The notes under the pieces were generated by a model, which saw nothing but the letters and a program-made list of their open reading frames with translations, was not told the origin of the DNA and searched no databases. From Alphaproteobacteria bacterium (lineage in GTDB: Bacteria > Pseudomonadota > Alphaproteobacteria > Micavibrionales > UBA2020): a DNA stretch of 6,297 bases. The position numbers were made by a program, and so were the translations under genes. This document shows positions 1 to 5,664 of the stretch, piece after piece (within the stretch, counting starts at the first letter, position 1; each line of letters begins with the position of its first letter). The stretch is from positions 1 through 6,297 of the forward strand of contig JADYYV010000365.1 of assembly GCA_020853455.1 (NCBI GenBank), in the 5' to 3' direction.

Positions 1-492
1 GTTGCCATAGCCGCACAAGCGGCCCAGCACGCCCTGCCGCACCGACACACCCTCGATCCGGTCGATGTTCAATTCACCGACGTTGCGGGCGATCAGGCCT
101 TTTTTATAGACAAGACGCTCCGACGTGACGGCGATTTCCGTCGTCGCCTTCACGATCCTCATATGCGCAAAGAAATACAGACCCAGCAGGAACATGCCCA
201 GAATGCTGAAGCGGATCAGCGGGTGCAGTTTCCACAGGATTTTCAGGTAGCCGCCCTTTTGCGTGACGATCAGGTTCCAGATATGGTCGTATTGTTCCTT
301 GGGCAGGTCGGTGCCGTAGCCCGCGCGGATTTCGGAATTGACGATCCACCAGATCGCGACATAGCCGACCGCGATGCCGAGCGCGAGGCCGAACAAAATC
401 CAGCCGATCGCCTGCAGCGTATACATCCAATGGAAGCGCGCCCCCATCAGGATTTCTTCTTTCGGGCCGAGTGACTGCTGGACGTAAAGCAT
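1..492 (-). CDS. Membrane protein with bacterial PH domain (bPH_2/YdbS-like), C-terminus beyond window
   Basis: The open frame starts at ATG 492-490 and continues past the left edge, giving 164 residues without a stop. An AGGAG ribosome site lies 5-6 bases upstream of that ATG, which fixes the start. Two hydrophobic stretches, about residues 24-51 and 92-114, are probable transmembrane helices, separated by a polar loop of about 40 residues. From about residue 117 the sequence fits the start of a bacterial PH domain (bPH_2, formerly DUF304): VTSERLVYKKGLIAR, then LNIDRIEGVSVRQGVLGRL and GYGN, matching the family pattern of a strand pair, the I-D-R-I-E-x-V segment and the LGRxxGYG turn. Such proteins sit in the inner membrane; their biochemical role is poorly defined. 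The gene has its own promoter and is separated from the upstream pfk gene on the same strand by REP-like hairpins. The family call is firm, the exact function is not. Confidence 0.85.
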   Translation of the reverse strand, partial: MLYVQQSLGPKEEILMGARFHWMYTLQAIGWILFGLALGIAVGYVAIWWIVNSEIRAGYGTDLPKEQYDHIWNLIVTQKGGYLKILWKLHPLIRFSILGMFLLGLYFFAHMRIVKATTEIAVTSERLVYKKGLIARNVGELNIDRIEGVSVRQGVLGRLCGYGN

Positions 493-519
493 GAAATCTC
501 CTGAGGACAGTTATTTCAT

Positions 520-548
520 ATCTTAGTGAACGGAGGGGCAAACGCCAA
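520..548 (-). promoter_or_regulatory. Probable sigma-70 type promoter of the PH-domain gene
   Basis: Read on the minus strand, TTGGCG (548-543) is followed after exactly 17 bases by TAAGAT (525-520). Each hexamer matches the TTGACA/TATAAT consensus at four of six positions. The predicted start near 513 would give a leader of about 20 bases carrying the AGGAG site. It lies between the REP-like hairpins and the gene, so the PH gene can be expressed independently of pfk. Prediction from sequence only. Confidence 0.5.
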
Positions 549-560
549 GGTGATCTTGTC

Positions 561-663
561 CCCTCCCCCTCTGGGGGAGGGTTAGGGAGAGGGCCTGTGC
601 CAGAATCCCGATTTGGTTTCTGATACGCACCCTCTACCCCCGCCTTCCCCCACAGGGGGAAGG
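561..663. repeat. Head-to-head pair of REP-like palindromic elements
   Basis: Element 1 (561-593) is a perfect 9-bp stem, CCCTCCCCC against GGGGGAGGG, with a TCT loop (561-581), followed by a tail ending in AGAGGG (588-593). Element 2 (630-663) is the same design on the opposite strand: stem CCTTCCCCC/GGGGGAAGG with an ACA loop (643-663) and a tail that also reads AGAGGG on the minus strand. The tails face each other across 36 bases (594-629). This is the arrangement of REP/BIME-type intergenic repeats, and similar C/G-rich hairpins with GGGAGAGGG-type tails are common between genes in proteobacteria. It sits just after the pfk stop. Neither hairpin is followed by a T-run on the pfk-sense strand, so transcript end protection or factor-dependent termination is more likely than a classical intrinsic terminator. 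Confidence 0.75.
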
Positions 664-665
664 GG

Positions 666-676
666 CCGCTTCGCGG
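666..676. repeat. Small hairpin adjoining the REP-like pair
   Basis: CCGC-TTC-GCGG forms a 4-bp stem with a 3-base loop, two bases from the larger hairpin and 7 bases beyond the pfk stop codon. It would be the first structure in the 3' untranslated region of pfk mRNA. There is no U-tract after it on that strand. Confidence 0.4.
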
Positions 677-683
677 TCTTCAA

Positions 684-1766
684 TCAATCGCCAAGGCAAA
701 TGCCGAGCATACTCGCGGTATGCACCAGCGGGCCCTTCACATCGACCTGCTGGTAGGACGCAATCGCTTCCTCGATCGGCACCTCGATCACGCCGCGGTT
801 CGACCAGGCGACCATTCTGTCAAATTTGCCTTCCGCGACCAGTTCGACCGCGCGCACGCCAAACGCCGCCGCTACCAGACGGTCGGACGGAATGGGCGGT
901 GCGCCGCGCTGCACATGGCCCAGAACCGTCACGCGGGTTTCAAAACCCGTCAGTTCCGCGATCTGTTCGCCGATGTGATAACCGATGCCGCCGAAGCGTT
1001 TTTCGCCGCCCTTGTATTCCATCTGCTTGGCGCCGCCTTCGACGGTTTTGACCGCTTCGGACACGACCACCAGCGCGAAGTTGCGCTGTTCGGTGTCGCG
1101 CACCTTGATGATTTTTTCGGCGACTTTTTTAATGTCGTACGGGATTTCGGGGATCAGGATCACATCCGCCCCGCCCGCGATGCCCGTGGAAATCGCGATA
1201 TTGCCGGCGTCGCGGCCCATCACTTCCAATACCATCACGCGGTCATGGGATGCGGCTGTCGGCTGCAGACGGTCGAGCGCTTCGGTCGCCACATACAGCG
1301 CGGTTTCGAAACCGACCGACATTTCGGTCTTGCCCACATCGTTGTCGATTGTTTTCGGCACGCAGACGAGGCCGAATTTGCCGCGCTGCGCCAGCGTGCG
1401 CAAAATCGCCATCGATCCGTCGCCGCCGATGCCGATCACGGCTTCAAGGCCCAGCTGCTGGATGCCGTCGATGATTTCGCCGGTGCGGTCTTTTTCGGTG
1501 CCGTCGTCCATCGGGAATTTGAACGGGTTGCCCTTGTTCGTGGTGCCCAGGATCGTGCCGCCCTGACGCATCACGGTCGTGTCGAACATCGCGCGGTTCA
1601 AAACCTTGTAGCGCAAGGGGCGATCCAGCAGGCCTGCCGTGCCGTCTTCCAGCCCGATCACTTCCCAGCCCTTTTCCGCCGCCGCATGGACGGCCGCGCG
1701 AATAACCGCGTTGAGTCCCGCGCAATCCCCGCCCGAAGTCAGGATGCCGATGCGTTTCTTTCCCAT
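684..1766 (-). CDS. pfkA: 6-phosphofructokinase, group III/mixed-clade, predicted ATP-dependent
   Basis: Cytoplasmic enzyme that phosphorylates fructose 6-phosphate to fructose 1,6-bisphosphate, the committing step of glycolysis. At 360 residues it is complete and of usual length. Visible family motifs are TSGGDCAGLNAVIR (10-23), GGDGS (114-118), PKTIDND (137-143, containing the catalytic Asp), MGRDAG (183-188), PEIPYD (206-211) and GHVQRG (283-288). In this superfamily, Gly at the second-last place of GGDGS (E. coli position 104) goes with ATP use, whereas Asp goes with pyrophosphate. Lys in PKTIDND (E. coli 124 is Gly) is typical of the PPi and group III enzymes. The combination fits group III ATP-PFKs, but substrate choice is inferred. 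The start at 1766 is supported by AAGGGAA about 8 bases upstream and by alignment of MGKKRIGILTSGGD with family N-termini. It is divergent from the DUF465 gene. The symbol follows general usage; pfp would apply if the enzyme were PPi-dependent. Confidence 0.93.
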   Translation of the reverse strand: MGKKRIGILTSGGDCAGLNAVIRAAVHAAAEKGWEVIGLEDGTAGLLDRPLRYKVLNRAMFDTTVMRQGGTILGTTNKGNPFKFPMDDGTEKDRTGEIIDGIQQLGLEAVIGIGGDGSMAILRTLAQRGKFGLVCVPKTIDNDVGKTEMSVGFETALYVATEALDRLQPTAASHDRVMVLEVMGRDAGNIAISTGIAGGADVILIPEIPYDIKKVAEKIIKVRDTEQRNFALVVVSEAVKTVEGGAKQMEYKGGEKRFGGIGYHIGEQIAELTGFETRVTVLGHVQRGAPPIPSDRLVAAAFGVRAVELVAEGKFDRMVAWSNRGVIEVPIEEAIASYQQVDVKGPLVHTASMLGICLGD

Positions 1767-1794
1767 ATTAAATTTCCCTTAACGATTATGCCGT

Positions 1795-1824
1795 ATATTA
1801 GACAGAGCGCCCCGTTGAATCGAA
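1795..1824 (-). promoter_or_regulatory. Possible pfk promoter
   Basis: On the minus strand TTCGAT (1824-1819) is followed after 18 bases by TAATAT (1800-1795), placing a start near 1788, about 20 bases before the pfk ATG. The -10 is fair and the -35 is weak. A second -10-like CATAAT (1790-1785) has no acceptable -35. Low confidence. Confidence 0.3.
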
Positions 1825-1883
1825 CGGCTTTTTTGCACAGTTTGCCATTCAGGAGTCGGGCTTGGCGCATTGCAACAAATAAA

Positions 1884-1912
1884 GCTTAAAAAAACAAGGG
1901 TTTCCTGATAAT
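1884..1912 (+). promoter_or_regulatory. Probable promoter of the DUF465 gene
   Basis: GATAAT (1907-1912), within the AT-rich TGATAATATAT, is a good -10. GCTTAA (1884-1889) at 17 bases, or CTTAAA (1885-1890) at 16 bases, can serve as a weak -35. The spacer contains an A-rich run. The predicted start near 1919 lies just before a perfect dyad at 1922-1934. Confidence 0.4.
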
Positions 1913-1921
1913 ATATTTGTG

Positions 1922-1934
1922 CCTGAGACTCAGG
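1922..1934. promoter_or_regulatory. Perfect 13-base dyad at the start of the DUF465 transcript
   Basis: CCTGAG-A-CTCAGG is a perfect inverted repeat with a one-base centre, just downstream of the predicted -10. Its position at about +3 to +15 suits a repressor operator. In RNA the one-base centre would force a partly opened hairpin, so a DNA-binding site is the likelier reading. The role is an inference. Confidence 0.3.
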
Positions 1935-1965
1935 ACAGGCGAAGAAAAGGACTGTTACGGATCCG

Positions 1966-2172
1966 ATGCTGCAAGAAGACGAAGAAGACATCCAGAAAAT
2001 GATGCACGAGCTCAAGACCGAGCATCGTGACCTCGACATCATCCTGCAACAGCTGAGCAACGCCACCCCCATCGACTTCCTGCGCCTGCAGCGCCTGAAG
2101 AAGCGCAAGCTGTTCCTGAAGGATTCGATCTCGAAGCTCGAGAGCATGCTGCTGCCGGATATTATCGCTTAA
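1966..2172 (+). CDS. DUF465/YdcH family small coiled-coil protein
   Basis: A 68-residue protein with an acidic N-terminus, then EHRDLD (19-24) and LRLQRLKKRKLFLKD (39-53), the signature of the DUF465/YdcH family, which is nearly universal in alphaproteobacteria. The whole chain is predicted to be a helical hairpin or coiled coil, likely cytoplasmic. No biochemical role is established for the family. The ATG at 1966 is the only possible start: the frame upstream reaches a stop at 1924 with no other start codon between. The ribosome site AAAAGGA (1945-1951) is 14 bases from the ATG, farther than usual. It is divergent from pfk and shares a 199-base control region with it. No clear intrinsic terminator follows; CCC-TTA-GGG at 2203-2211 is too short to call. 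Confidence 0.9.
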   Translation: MLQEDEEDIQKMMHELKTEHRDLDIILQQLSNATPIDFLRLQRLKKRKLFLKDSISKLESMLLPDIIA

Positions 2173-2269
2173 ATTCCATAATTAATACATCTCACCACGC
2201 GTCCCTTAGGGGGCATAAAAACTCGTGCGACAAGTTACGAAACGTCCAGCCTTTCCAGTGGAGACGAAG

Positions 2270-3248
2270 ATGAAAACACTGTTCGCTCTTTTGCTATTCC
2301 TCACCCTCCTCGCTCCTGCGCAAGCTTCCGCCGACGAAAAAGCCGGCCGAATGGAGGTTACGCTCAAGGTTTTCAATCTCGTACACAACAAGGCGTTTGC
2401 CGAACTTGATGCACTAGCGAAATCATACCGCGACAGTGAAAGCAGGACCAATAGCGGCGTCTGGCATTTGACTATATTTTACGACGCGCTGGGGGCGCCG
2501 TCGGATGTCATTCTTTCCGATGAAGATTACAAAGCCGCTTTCAATACCTTTGACGAGTGGATCAAGGCAAGCCCATCCTCCCCCACCCCATATATCGGCA
2601 AGGCGAGCATGCTTGCGAGCTATGCGTGGAAATTTCGCGGAAACAAAATGGCAGATGAGGTTCCGATAAAGGACTTTGCACCGTTTTTCTACCATCTGGG
2701 TGAGGCAAAAAAATTATTGGAGAAATCTAAAGAGGTATCGAGCCAGGATCCTGAATGGTACGCGCAAATGGCGTACATCATGATGGGTCTCAACACCAAG
2801 GAAGATGAGTTCGATGCCGTAGTCGATGAGGGGTTAAAAAAAATACCCTTACTATTATCCAATTTATTTCAACACAGCCCTGCATCTCTTGCCCGTGTGG
2901 GGCGGCACAGTAGAGAAAATCGAAGCATTTGCCCTCAAAGCCATTGAACGCACCAAAGAGAAAGAAGGCATGGGCGTTTATTCCCGAATCTACTGGTACC
3001 TTGGCTCAATCCAATACGACCTCAGACTTTTTCTTGATACAAAAGTCGACTGGTTGAAAATGAAGCAAGGGATTAAGGATGTGCTGGAAAAATACCCCGA
3101 CCAGTGGAACATCAATAATTTCGGGTATTTTTCCTGCATACAGGGTGACAAGGAGATGACGAAGGAGCTGATCGACCGCATAACGCCGTTTCCTGTCAAG
3201 GATGTGTGGGGTGAGGAAAGCTTTTTCCTGCATTGCAAGGCGCTGTGA
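2270..3248 (+). pseudogene. Exported DUF4034-like protein, split by a +1 frameshift
   Basis: The gene starts at ATG 2270, not at the in-frame upstream codon at 2225, because GGAG lies 7 bases before it and the product then begins with a signal peptide: MKTLFALLLFLTLLAPAQ, then ASA with cleavage after about residue 21. The mature part is helical, with FAELDALAKSYRDSESRT and GVWHLTIFYDAL resembling the N-terminus of DUF4034 proteins. The first frame reads to 2947 (225 residues), but its last 34 or so residues do not look like the rest. From 2844 the next frame carries on coherently (YPYYYPIYFNTALHLLPVWGG and on) to the stop at 3246-3248. Skipping one A in the A8 run at 2836-2843 joins both into 325 residues. 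The second part has no credible start of its own: only TTG at 2889, without a ribosome site. This could be a pseudogene, an assembly error in a homopolymer, or a gene rescued by slippage. The DNA is AT-richer than its neighbours (23/60 G+C at 2701-2760), suggesting acquisition. Confidence 0.7.
2836..2843 (+). other. A8 run at the frameshift point
   Basis: Eight A follow GGGGTT and precede TACCC. The incoming frame reads TTA AAA AAA ATA. The outgoing frame, after loss of one A, reads AAA AAA TAC CCT TAC. This is the last position where the two coherent halves of the exported protein can be joined without a stop or loss of similarity. Runs of this length are hotspots both for sequencing indels and for RNA polymerase slippage. 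Confidence 0.7.
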
Positions 3249-3307
3249 TGGTTCGGCAGCTACCGCCTGAACTTGAATTTAGGCCGCAAGTTGGAGCCTG
3301 TTAAGAC

Positions 3308-3335
3308 TTGACATAACCACCCATTCCGCTACCCT
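3308..3335 (+). promoter_or_regulatory. Promoter of the two-gene unknown operon
   Basis: A perfect -35 TTGACA (3308-3313) is followed after 16 bases by TACCCT (3330-3335), a -10 that keeps the T-A....T positions. The predicted start near 3342 gives a leader of about 23 bases with GAGGG (3354-3358) 6 bases before the ATG at 3365. The -35 extends to TTGACATAA, identical over nine bases to the promoter at 5599. Confidence 0.55.
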
Positions 3336-3364
3336 CCCCCGGTATTCAAATCCGAGGGTTTTTC

Positions 3365-4342
3365 ATGCCGTCCTATCTGGGCGTTCATCAGCGGGATGTG
3401 GTTGCGTCGATCGGCGATACGCTGGCGCTGCTGGAAACATATTCCATCGGACCTGCGGCGCAGGCGCAAATTGATGCGTTGCGCGCAACCGACCCCGCCA
3501 CCGGCAAATCGAAACTGGGCGCGATTGCATCGGCGCTGGATGATATGTCGCTGATCCATGCAGTGAAGAATTCGGGCGTGACGGAATTTTTCGGCACGGT
3601 CGGCGAGGTTTTGCAATTCCACGCGCAGCAGAACACAGATAACAAAGGCACGGCGCTGTGGCAGTCGTTGATGTCATGGAACGCGTTCGGCAACGGCCGT
3701 ATGCTGAGCTACACCGACACCGATGCGGAATGTGACAGCTGGCTGGCGGCAAACCGCGCGAAAGTCATTCCGATGACGCAGGACAGCCTCGATAAAATCC
3801 ACAGCCTCGCCCATGCGACGTCAAAAAATCCGGATGCGATCAGCAATGCGCTGGTGGTGATGACGGCGATGGTATCCGTCAACCATGCGGGCGGCGATGT
3901 GGACGGCATGAAGCATTTGTTCCTGAACCTGTCGCTGCATGAACGCCATATCGTGAACAAGACCTTTGCCGCCATCACGCAGGAAAACGCCGCGCCCATC
4001 CATGCGCCCGGGCCTTATGCGCTGTATGGCGTCGTCATCGACGACATGACATCCGGCAAGATCGGCTGGGATGATGAAAGCCTGCGCCCGCTGGTGGAGC
4101 GCACGGCGGGCGCGCTTGCGCCGTTTTACCAAACCAATGAAGTCCAGCGTTTCATGATCGGCCGCATCACGCCACCGGAAGCATCTGAACAACTGGAAGG
4201 CTTCCTGATTATAGCCACGCGCCGCGCGGGACAGGCGGTTGCGAACGCGCTGCCGGAATTCCGCGTGATCGACCACGATGGCATCGCCCTGCCCGCAACA
4301 TCCACCCCGCAGCCGAAACCCGGCAGCCGTTTTTCGATTTAA
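3365..4342 (+). CDS. Hypothetical protein, 325 residues, first gene of a two-gene unit
   Basis: I do not recognise this protein. The ATG at 3365 has GAGGG 6 bases upstream and a TTGACA promoter just before it, and codon use is GC-rich at third positions, so it is real coding sequence. No signal peptide or transmembrane helix is visible, so it is probably cytoplasmic. It appears mostly alpha-helical with alternating Ala/Leu-rich segments (12-25, 51-67, 155-171, 239-254, 278-297). Distinctive patches are LWQSLMSWNAFGNGR (98-112), HLFLNLSLHERHIVNKT (184-200) and YGVVIDDMTSGKIGWDDESL (221-240). The C-terminus (about 308-325) is proline- and basic-rich and probably disordered. There is one cysteine (123). 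No catalytic motif can be identified. It lies 10 bases upstream of the next gene, so the two are probably co-transcribed and may work together. Confidence 0.85.
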   Translation: MPSYLGVHQRDVVASIGDTLALLETYSIGPAAQAQIDALRATDPATGKSKLGAIASALDDMSLIHAVKNSGVTEFFGTVGEVLQFHAQQNTDNKGTALWQSLMSWNAFGNGRMLSYTDTDAECDSWLAANRAKVIPMTQDSLDKIHSLAHATSKNPDAISNALVVMTAMVSVNHAGGDVDGMKHLFLNLSLHERHIVNKTFAAITQENAAPIHAPGPYALYGVVIDDMTSGKIGWDDESLRPLVERTAGALAPFYQTNEVQRFMIGRITPPEASEQLEGFLIIATRRAGQAVANALPEFRVIDHDGIALPATSTPQPKPGSRFSI

Positions 4343-4352
4343 GGAGTCTAAG

Positions 4353-4865
4353 ATGAAAAAGGACGACAAAAATATTGGCGCAAAAGACATTGGCATCAGC
4401 CGGACGATCAACACCATCAAGCTGAGCGACGCTTTCCGCCGCCGCGCGCAATATGGCGAGCCTGAAAAGGTGAAGGAAATCGTGAAGCAGGCGCGCATCT
4501 TCGCCGCCAGCACCACCTGGTATCACCCCGCCGAAACATGGTTCCATGCGCGCGTCACCGAAAACGTGACGAAAAGCGTGACCCGCATGGCGGAAATCGC
4601 GCAGCAACTGGGCGCAAAAGAAATTATCCTGCCCGTCACGGGCGATCCGCGCAGTTCGTTTACGGCGTTTTTCGAGCAGAAAATCCTGCCGACGCTCGAC
4701 CTGCCCGTGAAGGTGTCGCTGCAAAAACATGAATACAAAAAAGACCTGACGCAGTTGGGCCGCATCGACCGCCGCATCAAGACCGCGATCGACGAAGGCG
4801 TGCGCGGCATGGCCGATATCGACAGCAACCTGAAATACAAATGGGACCGCAACCCGCGCCCGTGA
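4353..4865 (+). CDS. Hypothetical basic protein, 170 residues, second gene of the two-gene unit
   Basis: I do not recognise this protein. The start at ATG 4353 is chosen because AAGGAG (4341-4346) precedes it by 6 bases and the extra 25 codons from 4278 lie inside the previous gene. The N-terminus is highly charged (MKKDDKNIGAKD). Residues 38-90 look like two helices, with the odd patch STTWYHPAETWFHARVTENV (53-72) rich in aromatics and His. Residues 80-122 read helix, strand (KEIILPVTG), helix (FTAFFEQKIL), strand (LPVKVSL), suggesting a small alpha/beta fold. The C-terminal part is helical and basic (RIDRRIKTAIDEGVRG, 137-152), ending KYKWDRNPRP. There is no signal peptide or membrane helix and no cysteine. 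Ten bases separate it from the upstream gene, so shared transcription is likely. Confidence 0.85.
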   Translation: MKKDDKNIGAKDIGISRTINTIKLSDAFRRRAQYGEPEKVKEIVKQARIFAASTTWYHPAETWFHARVTENVTKSVTRMAEIAQQLGAKEIILPVTGDPRSSFTAFFEQKILPTLDLPVKVSLQKHEYKKDLTQLGRIDRRIKTAIDEGVRGMADIDSNLKYKWDRNPRP

Positions 4866-4962
4866 TGGAGCAGCCGCGCGATTCTGTACCCGCGCATCGT
4901 CCCCATCCTGAGCCAGTAAAATCAATGCCTTGCGCGAAACCAGCTGCGGTATTATGAAACCG

Positions 4963-4971
4963 TGCTATTAT
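4963..4971 (+). promoter_or_regulatory. Probable extended -10 promoter of the lipoprotein gene
   Basis: TGC followed directly by TATTAT (4966-4971, five of six matches to TATAAT) forms an extended -10 element, which can work without a good -35; none is visible at the right distance. The predicted start near 4978 gives a leader of about 25 bases containing AAAGGG. An alternative pair, TTGCGC (4930-4935) with TATGAA (4953-4958) at 17 bases, is weaker. Confidence 0.4.
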
Positions 4972-5002
4972 GTTCATATCGAGCATAACAGAAAGGGTTT
5001 TC

Positions 5003-5590
5003 ATGAAGGCAGGCATGTTCCGCAAGATGGGTCTGGTTCTGGCATTCGCAGCGGCCTTGGCCGGTTGCGGACAGGCGATCGGGCCCGGTGCGGATACGCC
5101 CGACCTGCAAGGCACAACCACCCTGACCCAAGTTTTCAACGGCGGCCCGCAGCAGCCCAGCACCACCATCCGCGCCGAAGCCTTGAAAGCCAATGAAAGC
5201 TACACCGCCAAGGGACAACTGACGATCGAAGGCAGCGTGCCCGCCGGCGCGCATATCAACGTGGAATCCGGCAAGCTGGTCGTGACCGGCGATATCGGCA
5301 ACGGCGCGCGCATCGACGTATCGCAGCCCACCACGACGCATAGTGAAACCTATACCGGTTATTGCTACGCCTATAGTTTCCGCGGAAAATTCGAATACGG
5401 TTTCAGCGCGTTTTGCTCCCGCACCATCGTCGATGGCCTGACCTATAACGACAGCGCGCCCGCCGTGACGGTCAAAGGCACGCTCGGCACGGATGTCCGC
5501 ATCTCCACTCCCGGCAGCATCACCGTGAACGGCCGCGAGATTGCCAACCCCGGCCGCATCATGCCGGTCGCGATGAAGCCGTCGTCATAA
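5003..5590 (+). CDS. Lipoprotein with beta-solenoid-like repeats
   Basis: The start is ATG 5003, with AAAGGG 5 bases upstream; the in-frame ATG at 4970 overlaps the predicted -10 and would add residues before the signal. Residues 1-21 are a lipoprotein signal peptide: basic MKAGMFRKMG, hydrophobic LVLAFAAA, and lipobox LAGC with lipidated Cys22. The mature protein (195-residue precursor) carries short repeats of the form hydrophobic-x-hydrophobic-x-G followed by hydrophilic turn residues: GQLTIEGSVPAGAHINVESG (71-90), KLVVTGDIGNGARIDV (91-106), AVTVKGTLGTDVRISTPG (154-171) and SITVNG (172-177). The pattern resembles right-handed beta-helix proteins such as bactofilins, FapA/DUF342 and MinC C-domains. 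A segment at 107-153, with Cys121 and Cys138 that could form a disulfide, interrupts the ladder. Location is envelope, inner or outer membrane undecided: Gly23 is not the Asp of a classical retention signal. The exact family is not recognised. Confidence 0.85.
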   Translation: MKAGMFRKMGLVLAFAAALAGCGQAIGPGADTPDLQGTTTLTQVFNGGPQQPSTTIRAEALKANESYTAKGQLTIEGSVPAGAHINVESGKLVVTGDIGNGARIDVSQPTTTHSETYTGYCYAYSFRGKFEYGFSAFCSRTIVDGLTYNDSAPAVTVKGTLGTDVRISTPGSITVNGREIANPGRIMPVAMKPSS

Positions 5591-5598
5591 ATCAATAT

Positions 5599-5627
5599 TT
5601 GACATAATTATGAAGTTTTGATAGTCT
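5599..5627 (+). promoter_or_regulatory. Promoter of the 88-residue protein gene
   Basis: A perfect -35 TTGACA (5599-5604) is followed after 17 bases by TAGTCT (5622-5627), which keeps the T-A....T positions of the -10. It starts only nine bases after the lipoprotein stop codon. The first nine bases, TTGACATAA, match the promoter at 3308. The predicted start near 5634 gives a leader of about 30 bases with AAAGGA 7 bases before the ATG. Confidence 0.5.
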
Positions 5628-5664
5628 TTGCGGACAGTTTTCACCTCTCCGAAAGGAATGCGCC

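Noticed and set aside
104..541. A 145-codon minus-strand frame overlapping the PH-domain gene
   Set aside because: The product is Arg/Pro-rich without structure, whereas the overlapping frame from 492 encodes helices and a recognisable PH domain.
1809..1828. T-arm-like TTCGATTC on the minus strand, suggesting a tRNA or att remnant
   Set aside because: The stem around it does not pair as in a tRNA T-arm, and no acceptor or anticodon arm can be drawn nearby.
1812..1834. Terminator-like CCGTT/AACGG hairpin followed by six T on the plus strand
   Set aside because: The stem is only 5 bp, one C separates it from the T-run, and no plus-strand gene ends before it. It overlaps the likely pfk promoter, so the AT pattern is better explained that way.
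720..1889. A 389-codon open frame on the plus strand, antisense to pfk
   Set aside because: It is a shadow of the well-conserved pfk gene; its product is rich in His, Arg, Phe and Asp in the way expected from reading GC-rich codons backwards, and it has no family motif.
2889..3248. Independent gene from TTG 2889
   Set aside because: The rare start lacks a ribosome site, and coherent coding in this frame extends upstream to the A8 run, so it is the second half of the frameshifted gene.
4209..4925. A 238-codon minus-strand frame (and a 231-codon one at 3821-4516) opposite the two-gene operon
   Set aside because: Both are antisense shadows rich in Arg, His and Phe. The plus-strand genes have promoter, ribosome sites and sensible codon use.
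4865..4957. A 30-codon frame starting in a TGATG overlap with the 170-residue gene
   Set aside because: It has no ribosome site and codes a Pro-rich string without recognisable features; an in-phase TGATG overlap alone is weak evidence. A similar 18-codon frame at 3248-3304 shows how easily this arises.
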